Origin: Kribbella sp. NBC_00382
GTDB lineage: Bacteria > Actinomycetota > Actinomycetes > Propionibacteriales > Kribbellaceae
NCBI RefSeq assembly: GCF_036067295.1
Contig: NZ_CP107954.1
Span: forward strand, 7,192,001-7,256,000
Length of the DNA stretch: 64,000 bases
Direction of reading: 5' to 3'
Shown: one piece after another, positions 25,143 through 33,400 of the stretch
Layout of the letters: each line of letters starts with the position of its first letter
Numbering within the stretch: the stretch's first letter is position 1
Made by a program: the position numbers and the translations under genes
Notes under the pieces: generated by a model
What the model saw: the letters and a program-made list of their open reading frames with translations, nothing else
Databases searched by the model: none
What the model was told of the DNA's origin: nothing

Positions 25143-27137
25143 GTGCCTACCGCTCCCGCCCCTTCCGCCCTGGCCGCCATCGTCCCCGCTCTGCCCGCTG
25201 ATCGCCTGACCCTGGCTGATTTCTCGGGCCTGGCGACCACCGTCGCCGGCTACCCCTACGTCAAGCTCGTCCTCGACCAGGAGACCTCGACGGTCCACCT
25301 GATCGACGGTGCCGAGCGCATGCTGCACGTCCAGTACGTCGCCGAGCGCATCCTCGGAATGACCCGGGCCGAGCTCGCCCGCAACCTGGACGCCTTCAAC
25401 GATTCCGTGTACCGCGTCGGCGACCGGCGCTTCCTGCTCGGCACCCTCGCGTTGCACGACCGGCCGGAGCACGGCGGCCTGTTCTTCTCCCTGGAGACCG
25501 TCGAGGTCGACACGATGGGCCCCGACCTGCTCGGCACCTTCTACCGCACCGTCCGCGCCCTCATCGACGATGCGGTGCCGGTGCTGCTGAAGCCTGCGAA
25601 CCACCTCCAGGAAGGCTTCCTGCAGGACACGACCACACCGCTGATCCTGGCCCACGAGCTGTACTCCACCGCGCCGTACGTCCCGCTCAACCCCGGTACG
25701 ACGACCGGCCGCCTGCGCGTCTTCACCGACGAGGGCGCCTACCGCACGACGATCGATCCCGTCCGCTGGCACGACATCCTCGTGATGGAACGGATGCCCG
25801 ACGACATCCCGCGAGTGTCCGGGCTGATCAACGCCAAGCACACCACTACCCTGTCGCACACCAACGTGCTCGCCGCCGGCTGGGGCATCCCGAACGCCAT
25901 CCAGCAAGGCGCACTCCAAAGCCTCGCCGACCTAGACGGCACCTGGGTCGAGCTGACTGTCGACCAGTCCGCGCCAGAACTCGCAGTACGCGCGATCACC
26001 CGGCCGGACTCCGTCGACGCAGGCCCGCCCTGGGCGGTCACGCAGGTCGACATCGGCAAGCCCGACCTCGCCGCGGCCCAGATCCTTCCGCTGGACGAAC
26101 TGCGCTCCACCGATGCGCATCGCTTCGGCACCAAGGCCGCGAACCTCGGCGAGCTGATCGCCGTACTGCGCGACGGATCGCCTTACTGGCTTGGTTTCTA
26201 CGAGAAGCCGAGGCCGCCGCGTCCGCATCTGCTCGAGTACCTCGCCCGGCAGCTCGACACGACCGGCACCGACACCGCCGTACTCGACCAAACCGCGAAG
26301 CGGATGGTCAGCGAGCACGTCGTCGTACCGCGCGGGATCGCCCTGCCGTTCGCGTTGCAGCAGCAGTTCCTGGAGTCGTCGCCGGCGATCCAGCAGACCA
26401 TCGGCAAGCTCAAGATGGCGCTCGCCCTCGGCGGCGAGATCGATGGACTGTGCGCCGAGCTCGGCGCCCTCATCCGCGACACCCCGTTGCCCGCCGAGCT
26501 GCGCACGCTGATCGAAGACTCCGTACTGCGCCACCTGACCGGCGCCGGCCGCGTCGTCGTCCGCAGCTCGTCGAACGCCGAGGACCTGATCGGCTTCTCC
26601 GCCGCCGGAATCTACGAGTCGGTCCCCGAGGCCGAGTCGATCGAGGACGTGATCCACGCGATCCAACGGGTCTGGGCCTCGCTCGTCACCACTCGCGGCG
26701 TCCTGCTCCGCGACGAGGCCGGTATCGGCCTGTCCGACTGCTTCATGGGAGTCGTCATCCAGCAGCAGCTCGACGGCGCGCTCGGCGGAGTCATGGTCAC
26801 CACCAACCCGCTCGACCGGACCGACTTCCGCTCCGTACTACTGAACCTCGCCCGCAACTCGGTCGACGACGTGGTGTCCGGTGCTCGGGACCCACTGCAG
26901 CACCTCTACAACACGATGGAGGGCGGCAGCCGCACCGTCGCGATGGGCGCCGAACCGGCCGACGTGGACGATCAGGCCAAGGCGACACTCGGCCGGCTCG
27001 CCCTGATCGGACGGTTGCTCCAGGCCCACTTCGCGGGTACCGACGGATCCGTCGACGCCCCGGTGGACGTCGAGTGGCTCGTCGACGGCGACCGGATCGT
27101 GCTGCTGCAGTGCCGTCCGTACCAGCTCGCCGCGTGA
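25143..27137 (+). CDS. PEP/pyruvate-binding (PPDK_N-type) ATP-binding protein without phosphohistidine domain
   Basis: The 664-residue protein has an N-terminal half (about 1-325) of no recognised family and a C-terminal half (about 335-664) that is a complete PPDK_N domain: 'FGTKAANLGELIAVL', 'VVVRSSSNAEDLIGFSAAG', 'GGVMVTTNPLDR' and 'DVEWLVDGDRIVLLQCRPY'. In PEP synthase and PPDK this ATP-grasp-like domain phosphorylates a mobile His domain, but no phosphohistidine or PEP-binding domain follows here. The stop overlaps the MFS gene start (GTGA). Coupling to an exporter and an ATP-grasp ligase suggests activation of a small carboxylate or transfer of phosphate in a biosynthetic route. This role is inferred. 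Confidence 0.8.
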   Translation: MPTAPAPSALAAIVPALPADRLTLADFSGLATTVAGYPYVKLVLDQETSTVHLIDGAERMLHVQYVAERILGMTRAELARNLDAFNDSVYRVGDRRFLLGTLALHDRPEHGGLFFSLETVEVDTMGPDLLGTFYRTVRALIDDAVPVLLKPANHLQEGFLQDTTTPLILAHELYSTAPYVPLNPGTTTGRLRVFTDEGAYRTTIDPVRWHDILVMERMPDDIPRVSGLINAKHTTTLSHTNVLAAGWGIPNAIQQGALQSLADLDGTWVELTVDQSAPELAVRAITRPDSVDAGPPWAVTQVDIGKPDLAAAQILPLDELRSTDAHRFGTKAANLGELIAVLRDGSPYWLGFYEKPRPPRPHLLEYLARQLDTTGTDTAVLDQTAKRMVSEHVVVPRGIALPFALQQQFLESSPAIQQTIGKLKMALALGGEIDGLCAELGALIRDTPLPAELRTLIEDSVLRHLTGAGRVVVRSSSNAEDLIGFSAAGIYESVPEAESIEDVIHAIQRVWASLVTTRGVLLRDEAGIGLSDCFMGVVIQQQLDGALGGVMVTTNPLDRTDFRSVLLNLARNSVDDVVSGARDPLQHLYNTMEGGSRTVAMGAEPADVDDQAKATLGRLALIGRLLQAHFAGTDGSVDAPVDVEWLVDGDRIVLLQCRPYQLAA

Positions 27138-28351
27138 CCGCCGCCAGCCCCGATGCGGCGCGGGTGATCCGCCGCTACAACGCCTTCCAGTTGTTCGCCG
27201 GTCTGCTGTGGTGGTTGCCGGTCTTCTACGTGTTCCAGCGGTCCGCCGGGCTGTCGGACCAGGAGATCTTCTCGATCCAGAGCATCTTCTACCTGGCGTT
27301 CTGCCTGCTCGACATCCCGACCGGGATGATCGCCGACCGGTTCGACTACCGGCGTTGCCTGCAGGGTGGCGCGATCATCCTCGTGGTGGCGAACGTGATC
27401 CCGGTCTGGCAGCCCACCTTCGCCGGGTTCCTGGCCCAGTTCCTGCTGATCGCGTTGGCGCATTCGCTGTTCTCCGGCGCCGGAAGTGCTTATCTGTATG
27501 AGTACTTGCATCGGACCGGCAACGACGCGGCGTACCAGGGTGCCGAGGGCTCGGCTCGCGCGTGGACGCTGATCGGGCGGATCGCCTGTCTCCCCGCGGC
27601 CGGCTTCCTGACGGCCTGGTGGGGTCCTTCTCCGTATGTGATGTCGGCGGTGACCTGCGGTATCGCAGCTGTGATCGCCCTCGGCTTCCCTGCTCTACCC
27701 CGAACCGCCGAGGACCCTGCGGCTGCCGAGCCAGTACTACCCGCACTGGCCGGTGCGCTCCGATCGCTGATGAAGTCCAAGCGGCTGATGTTGCTGATGG
27801 CCCAGGGCATCGCGATCTTCACGCTGGTCCGGATCGGGCAGGCCAACCTGTTCCAGCCGATCCTTGAGTCGAAGCACCTGCCGCTGCACTGGTTCGGGGT
27901 GCTGATGGCGGCGACGACCGTGTTCGAGGTCGCGGGCGCCGCGCGTTCCAAAGTACTGGCTCGCTTCGGTCAGGTCCGGGTCGTGCTCGTACTGACCGTG
28001 TTGATGGCAGTTGCGCTCGCATCGGTCATCCCACTGGGGTTGGCCGGCACGATGGTCTGTCTCGCGGTGTTCTCGCTCGCGTCCGGGCTCGCGTTCCCGG
28101 TGCAGCGCAAGCTGGTCAACTCCGCTATCACCGAGCCGGCCCGACGGGCGACGCTGCTGTCCGTCGAGTCGCTGGCCGACCGCGCCGTCTGCGCCCTTGT
28201 GGTGTTCATCCTGGGCGCGTTTCTCACCCGCGGCGCGATGGCGGGCTTCCTCGTCGCGCTCGCGGCCACAGTCACCGTGGCGATGGTCATTCTCGCCGTA
28301 CTCGTCAATCGGAGCCGCGACCGCGCGGCCGTCAAGGAGAGCGTCGCGTGA
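27134..28351 (+). CDS. MFS transporter
   Basis: The 405-residue membrane protein starts at the GTG at 27134, inside the stop of the previous gene (GTGA). It shows about 12 hydrophobic segments with the MFS loop 'LLDIPTGMIADRFDYRRCLQ' between spans 2 and 3 (the G-x-x-x-D-R-x-x-R/K-R pattern) and a related loop 'LARFGQVRVVL' in the second half. It overlaps the next gene by GTGA as well. I infer that it exports the product of the two flanking ATP-dependent enzymes. Confidence 0.85.
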   Translation: MTAASPDAARVIRRYNAFQLFAGLLWWLPVFYVFQRSAGLSDQEIFSIQSIFYLAFCLLDIPTGMIADRFDYRRCLQGGAIILVVANVIPVWQPTFAGFLAQFLLIALAHSLFSGAGSAYLYEYLHRTGNDAAYQGAEGSARAWTLIGRIACLPAAGFLTAWWGPSPYVMSAVTCGIAAVIALGFPALPRTAEDPAAAEPVLPALAGALRSLMKSKRLMLLMAQGIAIFTLVRIGQANLFQPILESKHLPLHWFGVLMAATTVFEVAGAARSKVLARFGQVRVVLVLTVLMAVALASVIPLGLAGTMVCLAVFSLASGLAFPVQRKLVNSAITEPARRATLLSVESLADRAVCALVVFILGAFLTRGAMAGFLVALAATVTVAMVILAVLVNRSRDRAAVKESVA

Positions 28352-29697
28352 AGAAGATCCTGTATGTCTACGTCAAAGGCGGCGCTCCCCTGGAGACTGC
28401 GTTCCCCCGGATCGCGGCCTGCGGCGAGCTGCATGTGCTCGCGCTATCGCCGCTGCCCGAGGCCGGCAAGGAGATCTGGGAGCCGTGCTGCACCAGCATC
28501 ACCGTCCACCCCGGTGGGCTGACGCCAGGTGAGCCGGTGGTGGAGGCGATCGTCGCGCATGCTCGCTCGCTGGGTGCGGATGCGCTGTTCACGCTGTCGG
28601 AGTTCGCAGTACTGGCCGTCGCCAACGCTGCCGACCGGCTGGGACTCGCCGGTGCGGGGCCGGGCATCCGGGTGGCCCGGGACAAGCGGCTGATGCGGCA
28701 GGCCTGGCAGGCTGCCGGGGTACCGATCCCCCGCTTCCGCCGGGTGGACTCCGCTGCAGACCTTCAGGGCGCGTTGGCCGCGTTGACTCCGCCGCTGCTG
28801 CTCAAGCCGGCTTGGGGCGCAGGGTCCGTGGCCCAGCTCGTACTGACGTCGCAGGACCAGGTCGCCAACGCCTGGGCTGAGATCGAGCAGGCGCTGGAGC
28901 TGGGCGGACAGGTCGGGATGAACGAGCTGTACGAGCAGAACACCGATGCCGACCGGCTGGTCGAAGAGATCATGGACGGCACCACCGAGGGCTGGTACTC
29001 CGAGCCGGGGTACGGCGACTACCTGAGCGTCGAAGGCATCGTTGCCAAGGGCAAGTACCATCCATTGGCGATCACGGCCAAGCTGCCGACCGTTCCGCCG
29101 TACATCGAGGTCGCCAGCACCTCGCCGTGCGTGTTGCCGGAGGAGCTGCAGCGGCGGATCGAGGAGGTCTCCCGGCGAGCGGTCGACGCTCTCGGGCTCG
29201 ACACCTGCGGCACCCACACGGAGCTCAAGCTGCGTGCGGACGGCGAACTCGTGGTGATCGAGGTCGGCGCCCGCTTCGGCGGTCTGCTGACCACCCGGCA
29301 GGCCGAGATCGTCTTCGACCTGGACCCGATCGGGATGCTGATCCGCGAACAGCTCGGCGAGCAGGTCGACTACCCGCCGGCGATGCTGGTCGACGGCGGC
29401 CGGGCCGCTGCGTCCGTCGCGGTCGTACCTGCTGATTCGGCCGGTACGCCGTGGCAGACGCAGCCGCTCTGGCATCCCGAGCAAGTGGACTGGTCGAGCC
29501 TGCTGTCCCCGGGCAGCACTGTGGAGCCGGTGCCGGCCTTCATGCTGCCGACTGGGACCCGGGTTCCGGAGTTCGACCCGTCCGGCGGTTCACGCAACTG
29601 GCTGGGCGTCTTCCTCTTGACCGCCGTAGATGCCCCGACATTGCTCCGCGATTGTCGGGCCATCCTCGACGGGCTGGAAGACGCTCTCCCCAGCTGA
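28348..29697 (+). CDS. ATP-grasp ligase (L-amino-acid ligase-like)
   Basis: The 449-residue protein starts at the GTG at 28348, overlapping the MFS stop. The first 110 residues form a Rossmann-like domain ('KKILYVYVKGG... LSEFAVLAVANAADRLGLAG'). An ATP-grasp domain follows: 'VARDKRLMRQAWQAAGVPIPRF', 'PPLLLKPAWGAGSVAQLVLT', 'VEEIMDGTTEGWYS', 'GTHTELKLRADGELVVIEVGARFGG'. The last phrase holds the Mg-binding Glu and the E-x-x-x-R segment. Dipeptide-forming L-amino-acid ligases and carboxylate-amine ligases share this layout. The substrates are unknown. It ends the three-gene operon. Confidence 0.85.
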   Translation: MKKILYVYVKGGAPLETAFPRIAACGELHVLALSPLPEAGKEIWEPCCTSITVHPGGLTPGEPVVEAIVAHARSLGADALFTLSEFAVLAVANAADRLGLAGAGPGIRVARDKRLMRQAWQAAGVPIPRFRRVDSAADLQGALAALTPPLLLKPAWGAGSVAQLVLTSQDQVANAWAEIEQALELGGQVGMNELYEQNTDADRLVEEIMDGTTEGWYSEPGYGDYLSVEGIVAKGKYHPLAITAKLPTVPPYIEVASTSPCVLPEELQRRIEEVSRRAVDALGLDTCGTHTELKLRADGELVVIEVGARFGGLLTTRQAEIVFDLDPIGMLIREQLGEQVDYPPAMLVDGGRAAASVAVVPADSAGTPWQTQPLWHPEQVDWSSLLSPGSTVEPVPAFMLPTGTRVPEFDPSGGSRNWLGVFLLTAVDAPTLLRDCRAILDGLEDALPS

Positions 29698-29702
29698 CGG
29701 AC

Positions 29703-30281
29703 TCAGGGCAGCAATACGCGCCATACAGGTAGGTAGGCGGGGCGGTTGGGCTGGCCGATCAAGTACCCGGTCAGCCCAGTCTGCTCCGCCACCGTGATCT
29801 CACCGGGGGTCTCGCCCTCGTAGAAGGACCGGCAGGGAGCCGCCGCGTCCCGGCCGCGCTCGAACAGGGCGGGAGCCGGCTTGGACTCGGCCTTGGTCCG
29901 CGGGGTCAGGATCCGGTCGCCGAACAACTCCCAGGGGAACGGCTGCGACTCGGCCCAGGACGAGTTCACGTACGCCTTGGTCGCGGCGGCCCGCTCGGCG
30001 TCGGTGGCACCCCACTCCGGCGGCACGTTGGTGATCAGGCCGACCGGTACGCCGACGCTCCGCAGCAGCCACAAGTGGCGCAGCGCTCCGGGCATCCATG
30101 TCATCCGGCCGGGCACCGAGGTGTCCACCAGGGTGTTGCCGAGGTCGAACCAGACCACAGAACACGACGGTCGATGCTGCGTGCCTGCTGCTTGAGGAGC
30201 GGCGGCCGACGCTGTGGTCGCAGGGGCGAGGAGAGCGGTTGCCGCGAAGAGGACGACGACCAGCCGGGTGAGGCGATGCAC
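29703..30281 (-). CDS. Secreted HAD-like hydrolase
   Basis: The 192-residue product begins at a GTG with GGGAG upstream and has a Sec signal (about 1-27, 'LVVVLFAATALLAPATTASA'). The rest contains HAD-like motifs: 'SVVWFDLGNTLVDTS' (motif I with Gly replacing the second Asp), 'VPVGLITNVP' (motif II) and 'SKPAPALFERGRD' (motif III). Motif IV is weak ('SFYEGETPGE'). HAD proteins are usually cytoplasmic, so a secreted one is unusual. It could be a phosphatase or a non-catalytic relative. It converges on the ATP-grasp gene. Confidence 0.65.
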   Translation of the reverse strand: MHRLTRLVVVLFAATALLAPATTASAAAPQAAGTQHRPSCSVVWFDLGNTLVDTSVPGRMTWMPGALRHLWLLRSVGVPVGLITNVPPEWGATDAERAAATKAYVNSSWAESQPFPWELFGDRILTPRTKAESKPAPALFERGRDAAAPCRSFYEGETPGEITVAEQTGLTGYLIGQPNRPAYLPVWRVLLP

Positions 30282-30299
30282 GATGACTCCCTGGGGCGG

Positions 30300-30659
30300 T
30301 TACTCGAGCCAGACGGTCTCGAAGGTGGAATTCTCGTGGATGTGGATCGCCTCGTAGCCGCCGGGGCCGGTGGAGAATTTGTGCGGCGTCTCAGCCGGTA
30401 CGACGATGATCTGCCCGGCCCGGCCGACCAGCTGCGCGTCGCCGACGGTGAAGGTCGCCGACCCGCGCCGGATGATGAAGGTCTCCGGGTAGTGGTGCAG
30501 GTGCAGGCGAGGGCCGACACCCTCCTTCGTGGTGGACTCGAAGATCAGCGAGACGCCCACCCCACCGGGCAGTTCTTCGTAATTCTCGGTCCAGTCCTCA
30601 CCGTCGTCGCGACCGTCGGCCCGCTCGACGACGAAGGCTCCGCTTGCCAGCTCACTCAT
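30300..30659 (-). CDS. Cupin-domain protein
   Basis: The 119-residue protein starts at the ATG at 30659 with GGAGGG upstream. It is a single cupin barrel: 'GPRLHLHHYPETFIIRRGSATFTVGD' carries the G-x5-H-x-H-x3-4-E-x6-G motif and 'IIVVPAETPHKFST' the second His motif, so a metal site is intact. Such one-domain cupins are dioxygenases, isomerases or sugar-binding proteins; nothing here narrows this down. It ends 18 bp upstream of the secreted HAD gene and is probably co-transcribed with it. Confidence 0.8.
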   Translation of the reverse strand: MSELASGAFVVERADGRDDGEDWTENYEELPGGVGVSLIFESTTKEGVGPRLHLHHYPETFIIRRGSATFTVGDAQLVGRAGQIIVVPAETPHKFSTGPGGYEAIHIHENSTFETVWLE

Positions 30660-31001
30660 GGACGTCCCTCCACGGATGGTGTACTTCCAGCCAGTCTCAA
30701 CCACCTCCCGGGTCATCTGGCGGACTGTTGCGACTAGTTGCTGGCAGCAACGGTTTCGGCGTGGATTCACCGCCGCTTCAAACGCGTGCTGGGGCAGGGA
30801 TTCCGGCGAATTGTCAAGGCATCAAAGGGCACAGTTCGGCCGTCGGGTGGCATCGATGCCCGACCGTGTCCGGAAGTTCGGGCTGGGCTGGTGACAGGCG
30901 CGGGGTCTGCGGGGACACTATCGGTGACCGATCCAGTAGAGCCCGGCTGCTGTCAGTGACCGGGCTCGCACCGATGATTGACTCGCCAGGGGGGCGTAGT
31001 G
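30660..31001. other. Intergenic region with two palindromes
   Basis: The gap between the divergent cupin and LuxR-type genes holds no convincing gene. It contains gttgct-ggc-agcaac (30737-30751) nearer the cupin gene and the perfect palindrome atcggt-g-accgat (30920-30932) about 70 bases before the regulator. Both are candidate operators. Confidence 0.4.
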
Positions 31002-31610
31002 GTGATCCGACTCGTCATCGGGCACCGGGGCAAGTTGGTCCGAGGGGCTCTCGCCGCGGTGCTCAGCAGAGAACCAGATCTGGCCGTGATCGCGGAGTAC
31101 GAGAGCGCTGACGAGATCCTCGCGCTCTGCGCCGGGGACCCGCGGCTGGTGGTGGTGCTCGATCCGTTGCTGCCGGGCAGGCTCGGGATCCCGCAGCTGT
31201 GCGGCCGCCTCGACGGGCAGCCGGTCCTGCTGCTGATCGACCGGGAGGAGACGACCTCCATCTCGCTGGCCCTGACCGTGGCCAAGGAGTCCCGGTCCGT
31301 GGGAGTGATCGCCACCGACATCTCGCCGGACGACCTGGTCGATGCCGTCCGGGGAGTTGCCGAGGGACGGCCGGTCTTCGACGGGGGTCTGGCGCTGGTC
31401 GCGCTTCGGGCGGGTGGCAGCCCGCTGACCGAGCGGGAGCGCGAGGTGCTGCTGCTGATCGACACTGGTGCGACCGTGCAGGAGGTGGCCCGCAGCCTGA
31501 GCCTCAGCGCCGGAACGATCCGCAACTACCTGTCCCGGATCCTCGCCAAGACCAGAGCCAGAAGCCGGATCGAAGCCATCCGCAAAGCTCAGAACGCCGG
31601 CTGGATCTGA
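31002..31610 (+). CDS. LuxR-type response regulator of the lanthipeptide cluster
   Basis: The 202-residue product starts at the GTG at 31002 (or 30999), placed by CCAGGGGGG upstream. Residues about 1-118 resemble a receiver domain ('LVIGHRGKLVRGALAAVLSREPDLAVIAEY', phospho-acceptor Asp in 'VVVLDPLLPG'), but several acidic-pocket residues are changed: the opening acidic pair is replaced by 'GHR'. A LuxR/NarL helix-turn-helix follows: 'LTEREREVLLLIDTGATVQEVARSLSLSAGTIRNYLSRIL'. No histidine kinase is adjacent. Its last 22 bases overlap the convergent transporter gene. It probably controls the lanthipeptide genes, possibly without phosphorylation. Confidence 0.85.
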   Translation: MIRLVIGHRGKLVRGALAAVLSREPDLAVIAEYESADEILALCAGDPRLVVVLDPLLPGRLGIPQLCGRLDGQPVLLLIDREETTSISLALTVAKESRSVGVIATDISPDDLVDAVRGVAEGRPVFDGGLALVALRAGGSPLTEREREVLLLIDTGATVQEVARSLSLSAGTIRNYLSRILAKTRARSRIEAIRKAQNAGWI

Positions 31611-33325
31611 CCGTCCCCCGCCGAACGGACCTGCTCCTCGCCGACCGGGTGGGCTTGATCGTTCGGGTTCCAGTGGCCGACCAGTTCGGCGTACAGGGGG
31701 CTTTGGTGGAGGAGGGTTTGGTGGGTGCCGAGGGTGGCGTTGCTGCCGTCGAGGACGAGGACGCGGTTGGCGCGCAGCGCGGAGCTGACCCGGTGTGCGA
31801 TCACGATCAGCGTGCCGGGGCGGGCGGCGAAGGCTTCCTCGGCGATTCGCTCGGCCCGAGGGTCGAGGTGGCAGGTGGCCTCGTCCAGGACGGCCAGGCG
31901 TGCGGGTGAGAGGTAGGCCCGAGCGAGCGCGATCAGCTGACGCTCCCCCGCCGACAACTCGGACGGCCTGACCTCAGCCGCCAGCCCGCCCAACCGGCGT
32001 ACCAGCGGGAACGCACCGACCGCATCGATCGCCGCGGAGATCTGCAGTGCCGTGGCGTCCGGCCGCAGGTAGGTCACGTTCTCGAGGACCGTACCGGTGA
32101 AGACGTACGCCTCCTGAGGAAGGACGACACGGGTAGCAGCCAGGTCGGTGGCGCCCAGCGAGGACGGAGGTACGCCGCCGAGCCGGATCTCCCCCTCGGT
32201 CGGGGACAGGAGTCCGCAGATGAGCCCCGCGAGCGTGGATTTGCCGATCCCACTCGGGCCGACCACCGCGAGGTGATCCCCCTCTGGGACCACCAGGTCG
32301 AGGTTGCGCAGTACCGGCTCTGCTGCCGGTCCATAGGCGAAGGACAAGCGCCGCAACTGCACCTCATGCCCCTCGGGCAGCCGAGTGACCGCCCTGTACT
32401 CCGGCAGCGAATTCCTGTCGAGGATGCGCCCCAAGGTCACCACGTACCGCAGCCCGCTGTCCCCCAGCGCGGACATCACCGTGTTGAGCGCCGGCTGCAG
32501 CCCCAGCAACACATAGGTCAGTCCACCGAGCACCGTTCCAGTGGAGACCCCGCGGCCGACGAGCCAGGGTGCAGTCGCGAGCAGGACGATCAGCGGCAGC
32601 CAACCACCGATGGCGAAGCACAGGGTCCGCAGCGCAGCCACCTTCGCCAGCGACCGCTCCGCCGCCGCCTGCGCCTCAACCGGTACGCCGACCAGCCCGC
32701 CGGCGAACTCCTCAGCCCCAGCGGCCGTCACGTCGCGTACCCCCGCAAAGACCATCCCGGCCGACGTAGCCAACTCCTCGTCGGCCCGCAACGAGGCACG
32801 CACCCGGGCGGCCGCCAGCCCCAAGATCCCGAAGGAAAGCAGGAAACCCACCAGGAACGGCGGCACCACCAGCGCCGCGACCAACGGCGACAACGACAAC
32901 AACCCGCTGACCACCCCGATCGCAGTCACCACAAAGCTCCGGACGACAAGCACCAGCCCGGCGAAGGTGTCCCGCACAATCTCCACCTGCCGATTGAGCC
33001 GCGCCACCGCCCCGTCCGCCCGAGCGTTCCGAAGCGCTCCCGACACCACCTTGCGAACCAACTCGTCCCGCACCGGCTCAACCAACTCACCGAGCCGCCG
33101 ATAAACCTGCCGAGCCCCGACCGCCCCCAGCACCGCCGCACCCAGCAACCCACCCAACCATGCGAGCCCCACACTCACCCGGCCCCCGAGAAACCCGTCC
33201 GTCGCATGCGCCACAGCCAGCCCGTAGAACGCGCTGGGCAGAATCTCCGGCAACGACCAAACCGCAAGCCGCACCCCGGCCCGCCCCCGCACCGCAGCTA
33301 CCCCGAACCCCACCTCCCGCCTCAT
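31589..33325 (-). CDS. ABC exporter subunit (permease-ATPase), lanthipeptide cluster
   Basis: The 578-residue half-transporter starts at the ATG at 33325 (GGGAG is 11 bases upstream; an in-frame start at 33376 is possible). About six membrane spans in residues 1-290 precede an ATPase with Walker A 'VVGPSGIGKSTLAG', signature 'PSELSAGERQLIALA', Walker B 'LAVLDEATCHLD' and H-loop 'IVIAHRV'. The next upstream gene encodes a second half-transporter 75 bp away, so the two probably form a heterodimer that exports the mature or leader-bearing lanthipeptide. A 17-bp direct repeat (33314-33330 and 33337-33353) surrounds the start. Confidence 0.85.
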   Translation of the reverse strand: MRREVGFGVAAVRGRAGVRLAVWSLPEILPSAFYGLAVAHATDGFLGGRVSVGLAWLGGLLGAAVLGAVGARQVYRRLGELVEPVRDELVRKVVSGALRNARADGAVARLNRQVEIVRDTFAGLVLVVRSFVVTAIGVVSGLLSLSPLVAALVVPPFLVGFLLSFGILGLAAARVRASLRADEELATSAGMVFAGVRDVTAAGAEEFAGGLVGVPVEAQAAAERSLAKVAALRTLCFAIGGWLPLIVLLATAPWLVGRGVSTGTVLGGLTYVLLGLQPALNTVMSALGDSGLRYVVTLGRILDRNSLPEYRAVTRLPEGHEVQLRRLSFAYGPAAEPVLRNLDLVVPEGDHLAVVGPSGIGKSTLAGLICGLLSPTEGEIRLGGVPPSSLGATDLAATRVVLPQEAYVFTGTVLENVTYLRPDATALQISAAIDAVGAFPLVRRLGGLAAEVRPSELSAGERQLIALARAYLSPARLAVLDEATCHLDPRAERIAEEAFAARPGTLIVIAHRVSSALRANRVLVLDGSNATLGTHQTLLHQSPLYAELVGHWNPNDQAHPVGEEQVRSAGDGQIQPAF

Positions 33326-33400
33326 CCGGCGTTCAGCTCCCGCCTCATCCGGCCGCCACCCCGCAACCCCACCCAACGCGACCGCCCACCAGTTCGCGCT

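Noticed and set aside
26450-27133. Extended N-terminus of the MFS transporter into the PPDK_N gene
   Set aside because: That part is Arg-rich shadow sequence; the GTG at 27134 in the GTGA overlap fits membrane-protein length.
30300-30770. Longer N-terminus for the cupin (start at 30770)
   Set aside because: The ATG at 30659 has GGAGGG in front and the extra residues do not look like cupin sequence.
31002-31610. LuxR-type gene as part of a two-component pair
   Set aside because: No histidine kinase gene is within the neighbouring 10 kb.
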